Below, piece by piece: positions 54,367 through 63,345 of a stretch of 64,000 nt of DNA. The number at the start of each line of letters is the position of its first letter. Position 1 is the stretch's first letter. This DNA is from Micromonospora sp. PLK6-60 (lineage in GTDB: Bacteria > Actinomycetota > Actinomycetes > Mycobacteriales > Micromonosporaceae), in assembly GCF_019890675.1 (NCBI RefSeq), contig NZ_JAIOAA010000007.1, positions 62,001-126,000 on the forward strand, read 5' to 3'. The notes below the pieces were generated by a model. That model did no database searches and was not told the DNA's origin. It saw only the letters and a list, made by a program, of their open reading frames with translations. A program made the translations under genes and the position numbers.

Positions 54367-54794
54367 CGAGCGGCGACCGTCAACCACGACTGCGCTTTTC
54401 CGACAAAAGTACGCCTAGCCGTGGCGGACCCACGCAGAGCATCCCACCGGCGGGTGACCGCCACCTCCCCCGGTCCGGTCGACCGCGCCTCCCGCCCGGC
54501 TGCCGTTCACCGGCCGGCCAGCCGCCCCGTACCGGCCCGCCCGCCGCCGGACCGCGCTGGCCCGCGCGCCCCAGACCTCGCTGGCCCGCGCGCCCCCGGA
54601 CCTCGTGCCCCCGGCCGGCGCGCCGCCGGACGTCGCCGGCACCGGCCGCCGCCCACCCGCCCTCTCATCGGTCGACCGGGCTCCCGCCGGCCCGTCGGTC
54701 GAGCGGGGCTCCCCTGTTAAGCGGGGGCCCCTGCTATACCGGAGGCGTTAACAGGGGGCCCTTCCTTACCGGTGGGCCGAGGAGGGAGTGGGCG
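54367..54794. other. 428-bp divergent gap ending in intergenic repeat copy 5
   Basis: GC-rich, with CGGTCGA-type direct repeats near 54666-54705, then the repeat at 54714-54772. No gene. The SDR gene's promoter must lie close to or inside the repeat. Confidence 0.5.
54714..54772. repeat. GTTAAC/GGGGCCCC intergenic repeat, copy 5
   Basis: GTTAAGCGGGGGCCCC, centre CTATACCGGAGG, then GTTAACAGGGGGCCC and TTCCTTACCGG; same orientation as copies 1 and 2. Only 22 bp before the SDR start, with the SDR ribosome site just downstream. Confidence 0.9.
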
Positions 54795-55478
54795 ATGGCC
54801 GAGCGCAGCGTGCTGGTGACCGGCGGGACGGGCGGGCTGGGCGGGGCGGTGACCACGGCGTTCCTGGCGGCGGGCTGGCGGGTGGTCGTACCGTCGCGGG
54901 GTGACCGGCCCGCGGCGGCCGGCGGACCGGTCCGGGTGACCGCGGACCTCACCGATCCCGCCGGCGCGGCGCACGCGGTCGAGGTGGCCGCCGCCGACCC
55001 GGCCGCCCCGCTGCGGGCGGTGGTGAACCTGGTCGGCGGGTACGCCAGCGGCGGCCTGGTGCACGAGACCCCGATCGAGGAGTTCGACCGGCTGCTCGCG
55101 GTCAACCTGCGCCCCACGTACCTGGTGACCCGGGCCGCCCTGCCGCGCCTGATGGCGGCCGGGGGTGGCTCGGTGGTCTGCGTCTCGGCGCGGGCGGCCC
55201 TGACGCCGTTTGCCGGTGCCGCCGGTTACGTCACCGCCAAGGCGGCGGTGCTGGCGTTCGCCAACGCGGTGGCCGTCGAGTACCGGTCGGCCGGGGTGCG
55301 CTGCAACACGGTGCTGCCCAGCGTGATCGACACCCCGGCCAACCGGGCCGCGCAACCGGCGGCCGATCACGGGCGCTGGGTGCCTCCGGCGGAGATCGCC
55401 TCGGTGGTCCGGTTCCTCGCCTCCGACGACTCCGCGCCGACCAGCGGCGCGGCCGTGCCGGTCTACGGCCGGGCCTGA
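54795..55478 (+). CDS. short-chain dehydrogenase/reductase
   Basis: 227 residues from ATG 54795 (GAGGAGGGAG upstream). Cofactor motif TGGTGGLG, NLVGGYAS, and the catalytic Ser...Tyr-x-x-x-Lys in SARAALTPFAGAAGYVTAK. Classical SDR of unknown substrate. Its last 16 bp overlap the end of the convergent thymidylate-kinase-like gene. Confidence 0.88.
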   Translation: MAERSVLVTGGTGGLGGAVTTAFLAAGWRVVVPSRGDRPAAAGGPVRVTADLTDPAGAAHAVEVAAADPAAPLRAVVNLVGGYASGGLVHETPIEEFDRLLAVNLRPTYLVTRAALPRLMAAGGGSVVCVSARAALTPFAGAAGYVTAKAAVLAFANAVAVEYRSAGVRCNTVLPSVIDTPANRAAQPAADHGRWVPPAEIASVVRFLASDDSAPTSGAAVPVYGRA

Positions 55479-56269
55479 GCCGGCGCGGCGGCGCCGGGCG
55501 GCGGCAGCACGACGGGGAGGGCCGGGACACCCGGCCCGGCGTCCCCCGCGGGCTGTCCAGTCGGGGTGCTCTCCGGCAGCCAGGCGGCCAGGTGGGCCCG
55601 GATCCGCCGGGTCACCTCCTCGGCCGGGCCGCCGGCGTCGACCACCACGAACGACGGATACTCCGGCAGCGTCCGGTACGCGGTGGCCGCGGCGGTCAGG
55701 TAGTCCATCGCCTCGTGGTCGGTGCCGCGTCGCTCGATCCGCCGGTACGCCTCGGCCGGGTCGACCGCCAGCAGGAAGGTGACCTGCGGCGGCGGGAAGA
55801 TCCGGTAGCCGGCCCGGGCCAGGCGTTCCCACCGCTGGCCGCCGTGCGCCCGCATGCTGACGTACTGGCAGGCGGCGTAGCGGTCCATCACCGCCGTCCG
55901 GCCGGTGACCAGGCAGCTCAGCAGCGCCGCCGCGATCGCCAGCCAGCGCAGCACCGACTCGACGGCGAGCAACCCGCCGCGCCCGACCAGGCGCTGGGCG
56001 TCCGGCCGGCCGAGCCGCCGGGCCACCCGGCCCAGCCAGTACCGCCCGCCGGCGTTGCGATGGTAGGTGGCCGGCCGCCCGTCGGCGGTGAGCGCGTCGG
56101 CGAGCCGGTGCGCCTGGGTGGTCTTGCCCGAGCCGTCAATCCCGATCAGGGCGATGCTGCGCAATCGGGGCCGGCGTCGCCGGCCCCGCACGGTTGCTGA
56201 CACCTTCCCCAGATTATCGGAACCCCGCACCTCGGCGGCCGGTTTGTGCCGTTGCGCGAAGTCCGCCAC
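55463..56269 (-). CDS. thymidylate-kinase-like protein
   Basis: 268 residues. P-loop ALIGIDGSGKTTQAHRLADAL (residues about 40-52), TVMDRY-type motif as MDRYAACQYVSMRAHG and a FLLAVDPAEAYRRIERRG strand. Resembles thymidylate kinases but has a basic 30-residue N-terminal and a Pro/Ala-rich C-terminal extension and a hydrophobic inserted helix (WLAIAAALLSCLVTG), unlike housekeeping Tmk. Probably a kinase of a nucleotide-like or sugar substrate. The true start may be further in. Confidence 0.75.
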   Translation of the reverse strand: MADFAQRHKPAAEVRGSDNLGKVSATVRGRRRRPRLRSIALIGIDGSGKTTQAHRLADALTADGRPATYHRNAGGRYWLGRVARRLGRPDAQRLVGRGGLLAVESVLRWLAIAAALLSCLVTGRTAVMDRYAACQYVSMRAHGGQRWERLARAGYRIFPPPQVTFLLAVDPAEAYRRIERRGTDHEAMDYLTAAATAYRTLPEYPSFVVVDAGGPAEEVTRRIRAHLAAWLPESTPTGQPAGDAGPGVPALPVVLPPPGAAAPAQARP

Positions 56270-56355
56270 GCGGCCAGGTGTGGACGACCCGAATGCCGGG
56301 TACGCAAACCCGATCCGACCGCCTGTCCCACCACCACGACCGACGGGAGACCCAG

Positions 56356-56940
56356 ATGGCCGAGCGCGGGGACGAGAGCCTGCTGCACACGCTCAAACGA
56401 GTCGCCGCCGTGCTCAAGCAGTCCGACATCCCGTTCGCGCTCGGCGGCAGCTTCGCGGTGTACGCCCACGGCGGCCATTCCAGCGAGCACGACGTGGACT
56501 TCCTGATCCGCGAGGAGGACGTGGAACGGGCCCTGGCGGAGCTGGTCGCGGCCGGCTTCACCGCCGAGCGCCCACCCGAGGACTGGTTGGTCAAGGTCTA
56601 CGACGAGGGCCGGATGGTGGACCTCATCCACCGGCCGATCGAGACCCCGGTGACCGAGGAGACCTTCACCGACACCATCGTCCGGCCGGTCGACGCGATC
56701 CACATGCCGGTGCTCTCGGCCACCCAGTTGATGGTGCACAAGCTGCTCAGCTTCTCCCAGCACTACTGCGACTTCGCCCGGGCCCTTCCGCTGGCCCGTT
56801 CGCTGCGGGAACAGATCGACTGGGAGCGGGTACGGAAGGAGACGCAGCACTCGCCGTACGCCGAGGCGTTCCTGGTGCTGCTCGACCGACTGGACGTGGT
56901 GCCGGGCTCCGGCCCGCCCGGAGGAAGGGAGACGGTGTGA
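56356..56940 (+). CDS. nucleotidyltransferase-fold protein
   Basis: 194 residues from ATG 56356. Core FALGGSFAVYAHGGHSSEHDVDFLI (GGS plus a DxD pair) followed by VKVYDEGRMVDLIHRPIETPV; a helical C-terminal half. Minimal nucleotidyltransferase of the AbiEii/HepT-adjacent type, often in toxin/antitoxin or nucleotide-metabolism contexts, though no antitoxin-like gene is beside it. GTGA overlap couples it to the BON-domain gene. Confidence 0.8.
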   Translation: MAERGDESLLHTLKRVAAVLKQSDIPFALGGSFAVYAHGGHSSEHDVDFLIREEDVERALAELVAAGFTAERPPEDWLVKVYDEGRMVDLIHRPIETPVTEETFTDTIVRPVDAIHMPVLSATQLMVHKLLSFSQHYCDFARALPLARSLREQIDWERVRKETQHSPYAEAFLVLLDRLDVVPGSGPPGGRETV

Positions 56941-57212
56941 CCGAGCGGCAGAACGGCGGCGCCGAGCCGGCGGACGAGTACGTCGAGGCGGAGATCCACC
57001 GGATGCTGGCGGAGGATCCGGCCGTCGCCGAGCAGGGCATCACCGTGGTCCGCCGGGAACGCGGCCTGGTCCTGTACGGCGAGGTGGAGAGCCCGCACCG
57101 GCGGGAGGAGATCCTGCGCCGGGTGGCCGAGCGGTTCCCCGACGTGCCGATCACCAGCGACATCGGGGTGATCCGTACGCAGGCGCCCACCCAGGTCGAG
57201 GAACTGCCGTGA
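56937..57212 (+). CDS. BON-domain protein
   Basis: 91 residues from GTG 56937. DEYVEAEIHRMLAEDPAVAEQGITVVRRERGLVLYGEVESPHRREEILRRVAERFP matches a BON (osmY-type) domain by pattern, with the ITV...G-L-GEV core. BON domains bind phospholipid surfaces or sugars. Middle gene of a three-gene coupled unit ending with the phosphoesterase. Confidence 0.8.
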   Translation: MTERQNGGAEPADEYVEAEIHRMLAEDPAVAEQGITVVRRERGLVLYGEVESPHRREEILRRVAERFPDVPITSDIGVIRTQAPTQVEELP

Positions 57213-57225
57213 GGAGGTCACCACG

Positions 57226-57948
57226 ATGATCCGCATCGCCGCCGTCGGGGACGTGCACGTGGACCAGGACGTGGTCGGGCGGTTCCGGCCGGCCCTGGAG
57301 GAGCTGCCGGACTGCGCCGACGTGCTGCTGCTCGCCGGCGACCTGACCCGGCACGGCACCGAGTCCGAGGCGCGCTGCGTGGCCCAGGAGTTCGGCGACC
57401 TCGGGGTGCCGGTGATCACCGTGCTGGGCAACCACGACCACCAGTGCGACCAGGTGCCGCAGGTGGTGAAGGTGCTCCAGGACGCCGGCATCACCGTCCT
57501 GGAGGGGGACGGGATCGTGCTGGAGTGCCCCGGTGGCCGGCTCGGGGTGGCCGGGGCGAAGGGCTTCGGCGGCGGGTTCGCCGGCCGCTGCGCCAGCGAC
57601 TTCGGCGAGCCGGAGATGAAGGCGTTCGTGCGGACCACCAACGAGAGCGCCGAGACGCTCGGCAAGGCGCTGCGTGGGCTCGACTGCGATCTGCTGGTCG
57701 CGCTCACCCACTACTCCCCGGTGCCCGACACGCTGGCCGGGGAGCCGCTGGAGATCTACCCGTTCCTCGGCAGCTATCAGTTGGGGCAGGCGATCGACTC
57801 GGCGCCGACGGCGCTGGCCCTGCACGGGCACGCGCACCACGGCACCGAGCGGGGCACCACGCCGGGCGGCGTACGGGTGCGCAACGTGGCGCACCCCGTG
57901 ATCAAGCAGGCCTACAGCATCTTCCACCTGGGAGATCAACTGGACTGA
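57226..57948 (+). CDS. metallophosphoesterase
   Basis: 240 residues. Calcineurin-like motifs: VGDVHVDQD, LLAGDLTRHGT, VLGNHDHQC and HGHAHHGTE, the full metal-binding set. Hydrolyses a phosphoester or nucleotide, substrate unknown. Third gene of the nucleotidyltransferase-BON unit, 13 bp after BON. Confidence 0.92.
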   Translation: MIRIAAVGDVHVDQDVVGRFRPALEELPDCADVLLLAGDLTRHGTESEARCVAQEFGDLGVPVITVLGNHDHQCDQVPQVVKVLQDAGITVLEGDGIVLECPGGRLGVAGAKGFGGGFAGRCASDFGEPEMKAFVRTTNESAETLGKALRGLDCDLLVALTHYSPVPDTLAGEPLEIYPFLGSYQLGQAIDSAPTALALHGHAHHGTERGTTPGGVRVRNVAHPVIKQAYSIFHLGDQLD

Positions 57949-57990
57949 AAACCAGGTTTCCCGGTCCGACCCCCCGGGTATTCAGCCGCC

Positions 57991-58134
57991 ATGGAGCTGA
58001 TTCTCTGGATTCTCGCAGTTGTACTGGTCGTGGCCGGCATCCTGGCGCTGTTCCGTCGGCAGATCCTCTGGGGCATCGTCCTCATCGTCGTCGGTCTGCT
58101 GGTCGGCCCCGGCGGGGTCAGCATCTTCACCTGA
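57991..58134 (+). CDS. GPGG-motif small transmembrane protein
   Basis: 47 residues: two short hydrophobic helices (ELILWILAVVLVVAGILALF; ILWGIVLIVVGLLVGPGGVSIF). The closing GPGGVSIF is the signature of a tiny membrane protein widespread in actinobacteria. Function unknown. Two strong hairpins follow before TspO. Confidence 0.85.
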   Translation: MELILWILAVVLVVAGILALFRRQILWGIVLIVVGLLVGPGGVSIFT

Positions 58135-58162
58135 TCCCCCCACCTCCCTACCACCCTCGACC

Positions 58163-58230
58163 CGCCGGGGTCGTCGGGCCCGGAGCCTCGTCCTCCCAGA
58201 CAGGAGCTTCCGGACCCGACGACCCCGGCG
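58163..58230. terminator. hairpin 1 after the GPGG gene
   Basis: CGCCGGGGTCGTCGGG (58163-58178) and CCCGACGACCCCGGCG (58215-58230) are perfect 16-bp arms, with an inner CCGGA/TCCGG pair. A likely terminator for the phosphoesterase-GPGG transcript. Confidence 0.75.
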
Positions 58231-58238
58231 CCGTTCGC

Positions 58239-58270
58239 GCTCCGGTGACGGGTTTGCCCGTCACCGGAGC
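58239..58270. terminator. hairpin 2 before tspO
   Basis: GCTCCGGTGACGGG (58239-58252) and CCCGTCACCGGAGC (58257-58270), perfect 14-bp arms, TTTG loop, directly upstream of tspO. May be a second terminator or a 5'-UTR element of tspO; both readings fit. Confidence 0.7.
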
Positions 58271-58285
58271 GGAAACATCTCGACC

Positions 58286-58783
58286 ATGGAGATGTCGGAA
58301 CGCACGCGCGGGCGCCCGACCGGGGCGCGGACGTGGTGGGCGCTGCTCGGGTTCGGCGCGGCGGTGTTCGTCGCCGCGGCCGTGGGCGGGCTGGGCGTCC
58401 GCGGCACCTCGGCCGAGTACGCGGCCCTGCGGCAGCCGTCCTGGGCCCCGCCGGACTGGCTGTTCGGCCCGGTCTGGACCGTGCTCTACGTCCTGATCGC
58501 CATCGCCGGCTGGCTGGTCTGGCGGCGGGTCGGCTTCGGGCCCGCGCTCTGGGCCTGGGTGGTCCAGCTGGTGCTCAACGCCGTCTGGACCCCGCTCTTC
58601 TTCGGCGCCGGCCAGTACGGCCTGGCGTTCGCCGAGGTCGTGCTGCTGTGGCTGGCGATCGGGCTGACGGTGGCGCTGTTCCGGCGGGTGTCCCGGCCGG
58701 CCACCCTGCTGATGCTGCCCTACTGGGCCTGGGTCACCTTCGCGGCGGCGCTGAACTTCGCCGTCTGGCGCCTCAACGGCTGA
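58286..58783 (+). CDS. tspO: TspO/MBR family membrane protein
   Basis: 165 residues from ATG 58286 (58292 also possible). Trp-rich TspO signature LRQPSWAPPDWLFGPVWTVLYVLIAIAGWLVWRR, then LNAVWTPLFFG and PYWAWVTFAAALNFAVW; five transmembrane helices. Binds tetrapyrroles and is linked to light or stress signalling in bacteria. Hairpin 2 forms its 5' region. Convergent with the M23 peptidase gene. Confidence 0.92.
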   Translation: MEMSERTRGRPTGARTWWALLGFGAAVFVAAAVGGLGVRGTSAEYAALRQPSWAPPDWLFGPVWTVLYVLIAIAGWLVWRRVGFGPALWAWVVQLVLNAVWTPLFFGAGQYGLAFAEVVLLWLAIGLTVALFRRVSRPATLLMLPYWAWVTFAAALNFAVWRLNG

Positions 58784-58828
58784 CCGGCGCCGGGCCACCC
58801 CCGCCGAGTCGGGGATGGCCCGGCCGGA

Positions 58829-59602
58829 TCAGCAGCGCGGCACGGTGGGGATGTAGCCGTCGTACCCGGTGTAGACGTAGGCGTCGGCGATGTAGCGCCC
58901 GGCGCCGATCCGGTCCCAGATGTTGCTGGTGCCGTACGTGCCGGTGACGGTGGTCCCGGCGGTCTGGCACTGGATGGTCACCTTGGCGCCGTCGGCGACC
59001 GAGTCGACCGCGGCGTAGCCGGTGCCCGGCCCGGACCGGACGGTCAGGTTGGCGCCGGCGGTGTTCACCGTGCCGGTGGCGGTGCCGGCGCAGTTGTTGT
59101 CGCTGGTGTAGGTCTTGGTGCCCCAGTAGAGCCCGAGCGCCCCGTTGAACCGCACCTGGATGTCGTTGCCGTTGAGCCGCTGCTCGTAGTGCAGGTGCGG
59201 GCCGGTCGAGCCGCCGGTGCTGCCGACCCAGCCGATCACCTTGCCGTAGCCGACGCTCTGGCCGACGGCGACGTTGAAGCCGTTGAGGTGCGCGTAGTAG
59301 GTGGTGTAGCCGCCACCGTGGTCGATCCGGACGTACTTGCCGTAGCTGGTGCCGCCGAGGTCGGTGACCCGGTCGACGGTGCCGGGCGCGCTGGCCACCA
59401 CCGGGTCGCCGAGGTCGTCGGTCCGGTTGAAGTCGACCGCGTACGCCGGGCTGTGGTCGCTGCGGGTCTGCCCGGACCAGGACTGCCCGCACGGGAACGG
59501 CACCTTGAAGGTCGGCGCGGCCAGCGCCGGCCCCGCCGGCACCAGCAACGACCCGGCGCCGAGCAGGGCCGCCCCGAGCAGGCTCCACCAACGTGCACGC
59601 AT
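58829..59602 (-). CDS. secreted M23-family peptidase with SH3-like domain
   Basis: 257 residues. Signal peptide (WWSLLGAALLGAGSLLVPAGPALA). The M23 LytM domain carries zinc residues in the H-x-x-x-D of SDHSPAYAVDF and HLHYE. The C-terminal half is an SH3-type domain (ANLTVRSGPGTGYAAVDSVADGAKVTIQC) and ends with C. Cuts glycine or D-Ala linkages in peptidoglycan, or acts in cell separation. Confidence 0.9.
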   Translation of the reverse strand: MRARWWSLLGAALLGAGSLLVPAGPALAAPTFKVPFPCGQSWSGQTRSDHSPAYAVDFNRTDDLGDPVVASAPGTVDRVTDLGGTSYGKYVRIDHGGGYTTYYAHLNGFNVAVGQSVGYGKVIGWVGSTGGSTGPHLHYEQRLNGNDIQVRFNGALGLYWGTKTYTSDNNCAGTATGTVNTAGANLTVRSGPGTGYAAVDSVADGAKVTIQCQTAGTTVTGTYGTSNIWDRIGAGRYIADAYVYTGYDGYIPTVPRC

Positions 59603-59770
59603 CCGACACCTCCGATGTCGAGAACCTTCAATACGTACGACACAGCGTGACAGAAACCTGCATCGATGGAAAGCATTCCGCTGGACACCGTGCGTGGGAG
59701 CGCATCCACGAGCGGTGAGCGGGTTACTGGATTGTTACCGGGCCGTGTCCGGCTGGGGGTGGACCGCACC

Positions 59771-59790
59771 ACATGCAAGCGCTTACATGT
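59771..59790. promoter_or_regulatory. LacI-family operator before the sugar importer
   Basis: ACATGCAAGC|GCTTACATGT: a 20-bp palindrome with one mismatched pair, centred on the AAGCGCTT core that LacI/GalR regulators recognise. It lies 72 bp upstream of the binding-protein start. The LacI regulator encoded at 63346 is the likely binder. Confidence 0.75.
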
Positions 59791-59861
59791 GAGGACCACC
59801 CATCGGACCGGCGCTCGGGTCCCTCCGACCTGCGACCGCGCCGGCAAGGAAGGAGAACGGC

Positions 59862-61205
59862 ATGGCGTTTGCCAGATCACGCCAGGCTCTCGCGATCGCC
59901 GGCGTGCTCGGACTGGCGCTCGGCGCCACCGCCTGCGGCACGGGCAACGACAAGGGAAGCGACAACACGGGCTCCGCCGAGTGCTCGCAATACGAGAAGT
60001 ACAAGGGCAACGACGGCAAGAAGGTCACCATCTACTCGTCCATCCGGGAGATCGAGGCCGACCGCCTCGACCAGTCCTGGAAGCAGTTCGAGGACTGCAC
60101 CGGCATCGACATCGACCACGAGGGTTCGGCCGAGTTCGAGGCCCAGCTCCCGGTCCGGGTCGACGGCGGCAACGCCCCCGACATCGCCTTCATCCCGCAG
60201 CCGGGCCTGCTCAAGCGGTTCGCCGACGGCGGCAAGCTGAAGGAGGCCGGCGCCGACACCAAGGCCATGGCCGAGCAGAACTACTCCCCCGACTGGCTGA
60301 AGTACAGCACCGTCGACGGCAAGTTCTACGGCGCCCCGCTGGGCTCCAACGTCAAGTCGTTCGTCTGGTACTCGCCGAAGATGTTCCAGGAGAAGGGCTG
60401 GAAGGTCCCCGAGAGCTGGGACGACCTGATCAAGCTCAGCGACGAGATCGCCGGCTCCGGCACCAAGCCGTGGTGCGCCGGCATCGAGTCCGGTGACGCC
60501 ACCGGCTGGCCGGCCACCGACTGGATCGAGGACGTGCTGCTGCGCACGGCCGGCCCCGAGGTCTACGACCAGTGGACCACCCACGGCATCCCGTTCAACG
60601 ACCCGAAGGTCGCCGAGGCGGTCGACCGGGCCGGCAGCATCCTCAAGAACGAGAAGTACGTCAACGGCGGCTTCGGCGGCGTGAAGAGCATCGCCACCAC
60701 CTCCTTCCAGGAGGCCGGCACGCCGATCACCACCGGCAAGTGCGCCCTGCACCGCCAGGCGTCCTTCTACGCCAACCAGTGGCCCGAGGGCACCAAGGTG
60801 GCCGAGGACGGCGACGTCTTCGCGTTCTACTTCCCGGCCATCGACCCGGCCCAGGGCAAGCCGGTGCTCGGCGGCGGCGAGTTCGTCGCGGCCTTCGCCG
60901 ACCGCCCCGAGGTCCAGGCGGTGCAGACCTACCTGGCCTCCGGCGAGTACGCCAACAGCCGCGCCAAGATCGGCGACTGGGTGTCGGCGAACAAGAAGCT
61001 CGACCTGAACAACGTTCCCAACCCGGTGGACAAGCTCTCCGTGGGCATCCTCCAGGACCCGAAGACCCAGTTCCGGTTCGACGGCTCGGACCTGATGCCG
61101 GCCGCGGTCGGCGCGGGCACCTTCTGGAAGGGCATGGTCGACTGGATCAACGGCAAGGACACCGCCACCGTGCTCCAGGGCATCGAGAGCAGCTGGCCGA
61201 AGTGA
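59862..61205 (+). CDS. carbohydrate ABC transporter, lipoprotein binding protein
   Basis: 447 residues. Lipoprotein signal (GVLGLALGATAC, lipidated Cys25) and a family-1 solute-binding fold (KKVTIYSSIREIEADRLDQSWKQFEDCTGIDI). The protein resembles AglE-like alpha-glucoside binding proteins by general layout, but the sugar is not certain. Preceded by a LacI-type operator and followed by two permease genes; no ATPase in the window, so a shared ATPase (MsiK type) elsewhere probably powers it. Confidence 0.9.
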   Translation: MAFARSRQALAIAGVLGLALGATACGTGNDKGSDNTGSAECSQYEKYKGNDGKKVTIYSSIREIEADRLDQSWKQFEDCTGIDIDHEGSAEFEAQLPVRVDGGNAPDIAFIPQPGLLKRFADGGKLKEAGADTKAMAEQNYSPDWLKYSTVDGKFYGAPLGSNVKSFVWYSPKMFQEKGWKVPESWDDLIKLSDEIAGSGTKPWCAGIESGDATGWPATDWIEDVLLRTAGPEVYDQWTTHGIPFNDPKVAEAVDRAGSILKNEKYVNGGFGGVKSIATTSFQEAGTPITTGKCALHRQASFYANQWPEGTKVAEDGDVFAFYFPAIDPAQGKPVLGGGEFVAAFADRPEVQAVQTYLASGEYANSRAKIGDWVSANKKLDLNNVPNPVDKLSVGILQDPKTQFRFDGSDLMPAAVGAGTFWKGMVDWINGKDTATVLQGIESSWPK

Positions 61206-61273
61206 TCTGACGGCGTGGCCCGGTCCGCTCCGGCGGGCCGGGCCACCCGCGGTCTCGGACCCAAGGAGGGTCG

Positions 61274-62320
61274 ATGGAGTTCGACTGGGCTGGGGAGACG
61301 CCGAAGTTCCTCATGCTGATGTACGGGCTGATCGCCTTCGTCGCGGTGGTGGGCGGTCTGCTCCTGCTCCTCGACGTGGTGCCGGCCTGGTTCGCCCGCC
61401 GCCGGGAGGCCCAGCTGGTCGCCGCCTCGGCGAGCGGCGCCCCGCTGCCCCGCCGGCGCAAGCCGCGGGAGGGGCTGTTCGCCCTGTTCTTCCTGCTGCC
61501 GACACTGCTGTTCCTCACGATCGGGCTGGTCGTGCCGGCCATCCGCACCACGCTGCTGTCGTTCATGAACCGCGACGGCAGCGGCTGGGTGGGCCTGGAG
61601 AACTACGGGTGGATGTTCTCCGAGGGCTCGATCATCCGGGTGCTCACCAACACCCTCACCTGGGTGATCCTGGTTCCCCTGGTGGCCACCGCGTTCGGCC
61701 TGATCTACGCGGTGCTGGTGGACAAGGCCCGGTTCGAGGCGGTGGCCAAGTCCCTGATCTTCCTGCCGATGGCGATCTCGTTCGTCGGTGCCGCCATCAT
61801 CTGGAAGTTCGTCTACGCCTACCGCGGTGAGGGCGACCAGATCGGCCTGCTCAACCAGATCGTGGTCAGCCTGGGCGGGGAGCCGAAGCAGTGGCTGCTG
61901 GAATCGCCGCTGAACACCTTCCTGCTCATCGTGATCATGATCTGGATCCAGGCCGGCTTCGCCATGGTGGTGCTCTCCGCCGCCATCAAGGCCATCCCGG
62001 CGGACATCATCGAGGCGGCCCGGCTCGACGGGACCACCCCGTGGCAGATGTTCTGGCAGATCACCATGCCGAGCATCCGTCCGGCGCTGATCGTGGTGGT
62101 GGTGACGATCTCGATCGCCACCCTCAAGGTCTTCGACATCGTCCGGACCGCCACCAACGGCAACTACGACACCAGTGTGATCGCCAACGAGATGTACAAC
62201 CAGGCGTTCCGGTACCAGGAGACCGGGCGGGGCTCCGCCCTGGCCGTCTTCCTGTTCGTCCTGGTCCTACCGCTGGTGATCTACCAGATCCGCAACCTGC
62301 GTCAGCAGCGGGAGGGCTGA
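61274..62320 (+). CDS. carbohydrate ABC transporter permease (MalF type)
   Basis: 348 residues. About eight hydrophobic segments; an extended first helix region (MLMYGLIAFVAVVGGLLLLLD) and a cytosolic loop precede the usual six-helix core. The coupling EAA loop EAARLDGTTPWQMFWQITMPSIRPAL lies near residue 255. MalF-type inner-membrane subunit; the long N-terminal helix plus basic loop is characteristic of AglF-like permeases. Confidence 0.92.
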   Translation: MEFDWAGETPKFLMLMYGLIAFVAVVGGLLLLLDVVPAWFARRREAQLVAASASGAPLPRRRKPREGLFALFFLLPTLLFLTIGLVVPAIRTTLLSFMNRDGSGWVGLENYGWMFSEGSIIRVLTNTLTWVILVPLVATAFGLIYAVLVDKARFEAVAKSLIFLPMAISFVGAAIIWKFVYAYRGEGDQIGLLNQIVVSLGGEPKQWLLESPLNTFLLIVIMIWIQAGFAMVVLSAAIKAIPADIIEAARLDGTTPWQMFWQITMPSIRPALIVVVVTISIATLKVFDIVRTATNGNYDTSVIANEMYNQAFRYQETGRGSALAVFLFVLVLPLVIYQIRNLRQQREG

Positions 62321-62321
62321 G

Positions 62322-63281
62322 ATGACCACCGCCACGCCCACCGTCGGAGTCGGCGCACAACCCCCCGAGAAGCTCACCCGGGCCGGCCGGGTCCGCAAGC
62401 GCCTGAACAGCCGCACCGCCACCGTGGTGTCGATCGTGCTGGCGCTGCTCTGGACGGTGCCGACCTTCGGCCTGTTCGTCTCCTCGTTCCGGCCCGCGGA
62501 CCAGATCAAGACCACCGGCTGGTGGACCTTCTTCGGCGACCCGCAGTTCACCCTGGAGAACTACCAGCAGGTGCTCTTCAGCGGATCCTCGTCGGGACGG
62601 CTGGCCAGCTACTTCATCAACTCGCTGGCCATCACCATCCCGTCGGTGCTCTTCCCACTGGCCTTCGCCTCGCTCGCCGCGTACGCGCTGGCCTGGATCA
62701 AATTCCGGGGCCGGGACTGGGTCTACATCGGCATCTTCGCGTTGCAGATCGTGCCGCTGCAGATGGCGCTGGTGCCGCTGCTGCGGTTCTTCTCCACCGG
62801 GGTCACCGTCGGCGGGGTTCAGATCCTTCCCGCCTGGGACCTGGTCGACGAACAGAAGTTCGCCCAGGTGTGGTTCGCGCACACCTGTTTCGCGCTGCCG
62901 TTCGCCGTGTACCTGCTGCACAACTTCGTGTCGCAGCTACCCGGCGACCTGATGGAGGCGGCCCGGGTCGACGGGGCCACCCACCCGAAGATCTTCCGCA
63001 CCATCGTGCTGCCGCTGATCACCCCGGCCCTGGCCGCGATCGGCATCTTCCAGTTCCTCTGGGTCTGGAACGACCTGCTGGTGGCGCTGATCTTCGCCGG
63101 GGGCACCAGCGACACCGCCCCGCTGACCGTCCGGCTCGCCGAGCTGGCCGGCACCCGGGGCAACGAGTGGCAACGGTTGACGGCGGGCGCCTTCGTCTCG
63201 ATCGTCGTACCGCTGATCGTGTTCCTGTCCCTGCAGCGCTACTTCGTCCGCGGCCTGCTCGCCGGCAGCGTCAAGGGCTGA
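62322..63281 (+). CDS. carbohydrate ABC transporter permease (MalG type)
   Basis: 319 residues. Six transmembrane helices and EAA loop EAARVDGATHPKIFRTIVLPLITPAL. Start lies 2 bp after the MalF-type stop, so tightly coupled. Ends 64 bp before the LacI gene. Same importer as the two preceding genes. Confidence 0.92.
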   Translation: MTTATPTVGVGAQPPEKLTRAGRVRKRLNSRTATVVSIVLALLWTVPTFGLFVSSFRPADQIKTTGWWTFFGDPQFTLENYQQVLFSGSSSGRLASYFINSLAITIPSVLFPLAFASLAAYALAWIKFRGRDWVYIGIFALQIVPLQMALVPLLRFFSTGVTVGGVQILPAWDLVDEQKFAQVWFAHTCFALPFAVYLLHNFVSQLPGDLMEAARVDGATHPKIFRTIVLPLITPALAAIGIFQFLWVWNDLLVALIFAGGTSDTAPLTVRLAELAGTRGNEWQRLTAGAFVSIVVPLIVFLSLQRYFVRGLLAGSVKG

Positions 63282-63345
63282 ACCACGCACCGCCGTCGCC
63301 CGGGCAACCGGGCGGCGGCGGGGGTGGACGGGGAAACAGGATGCC

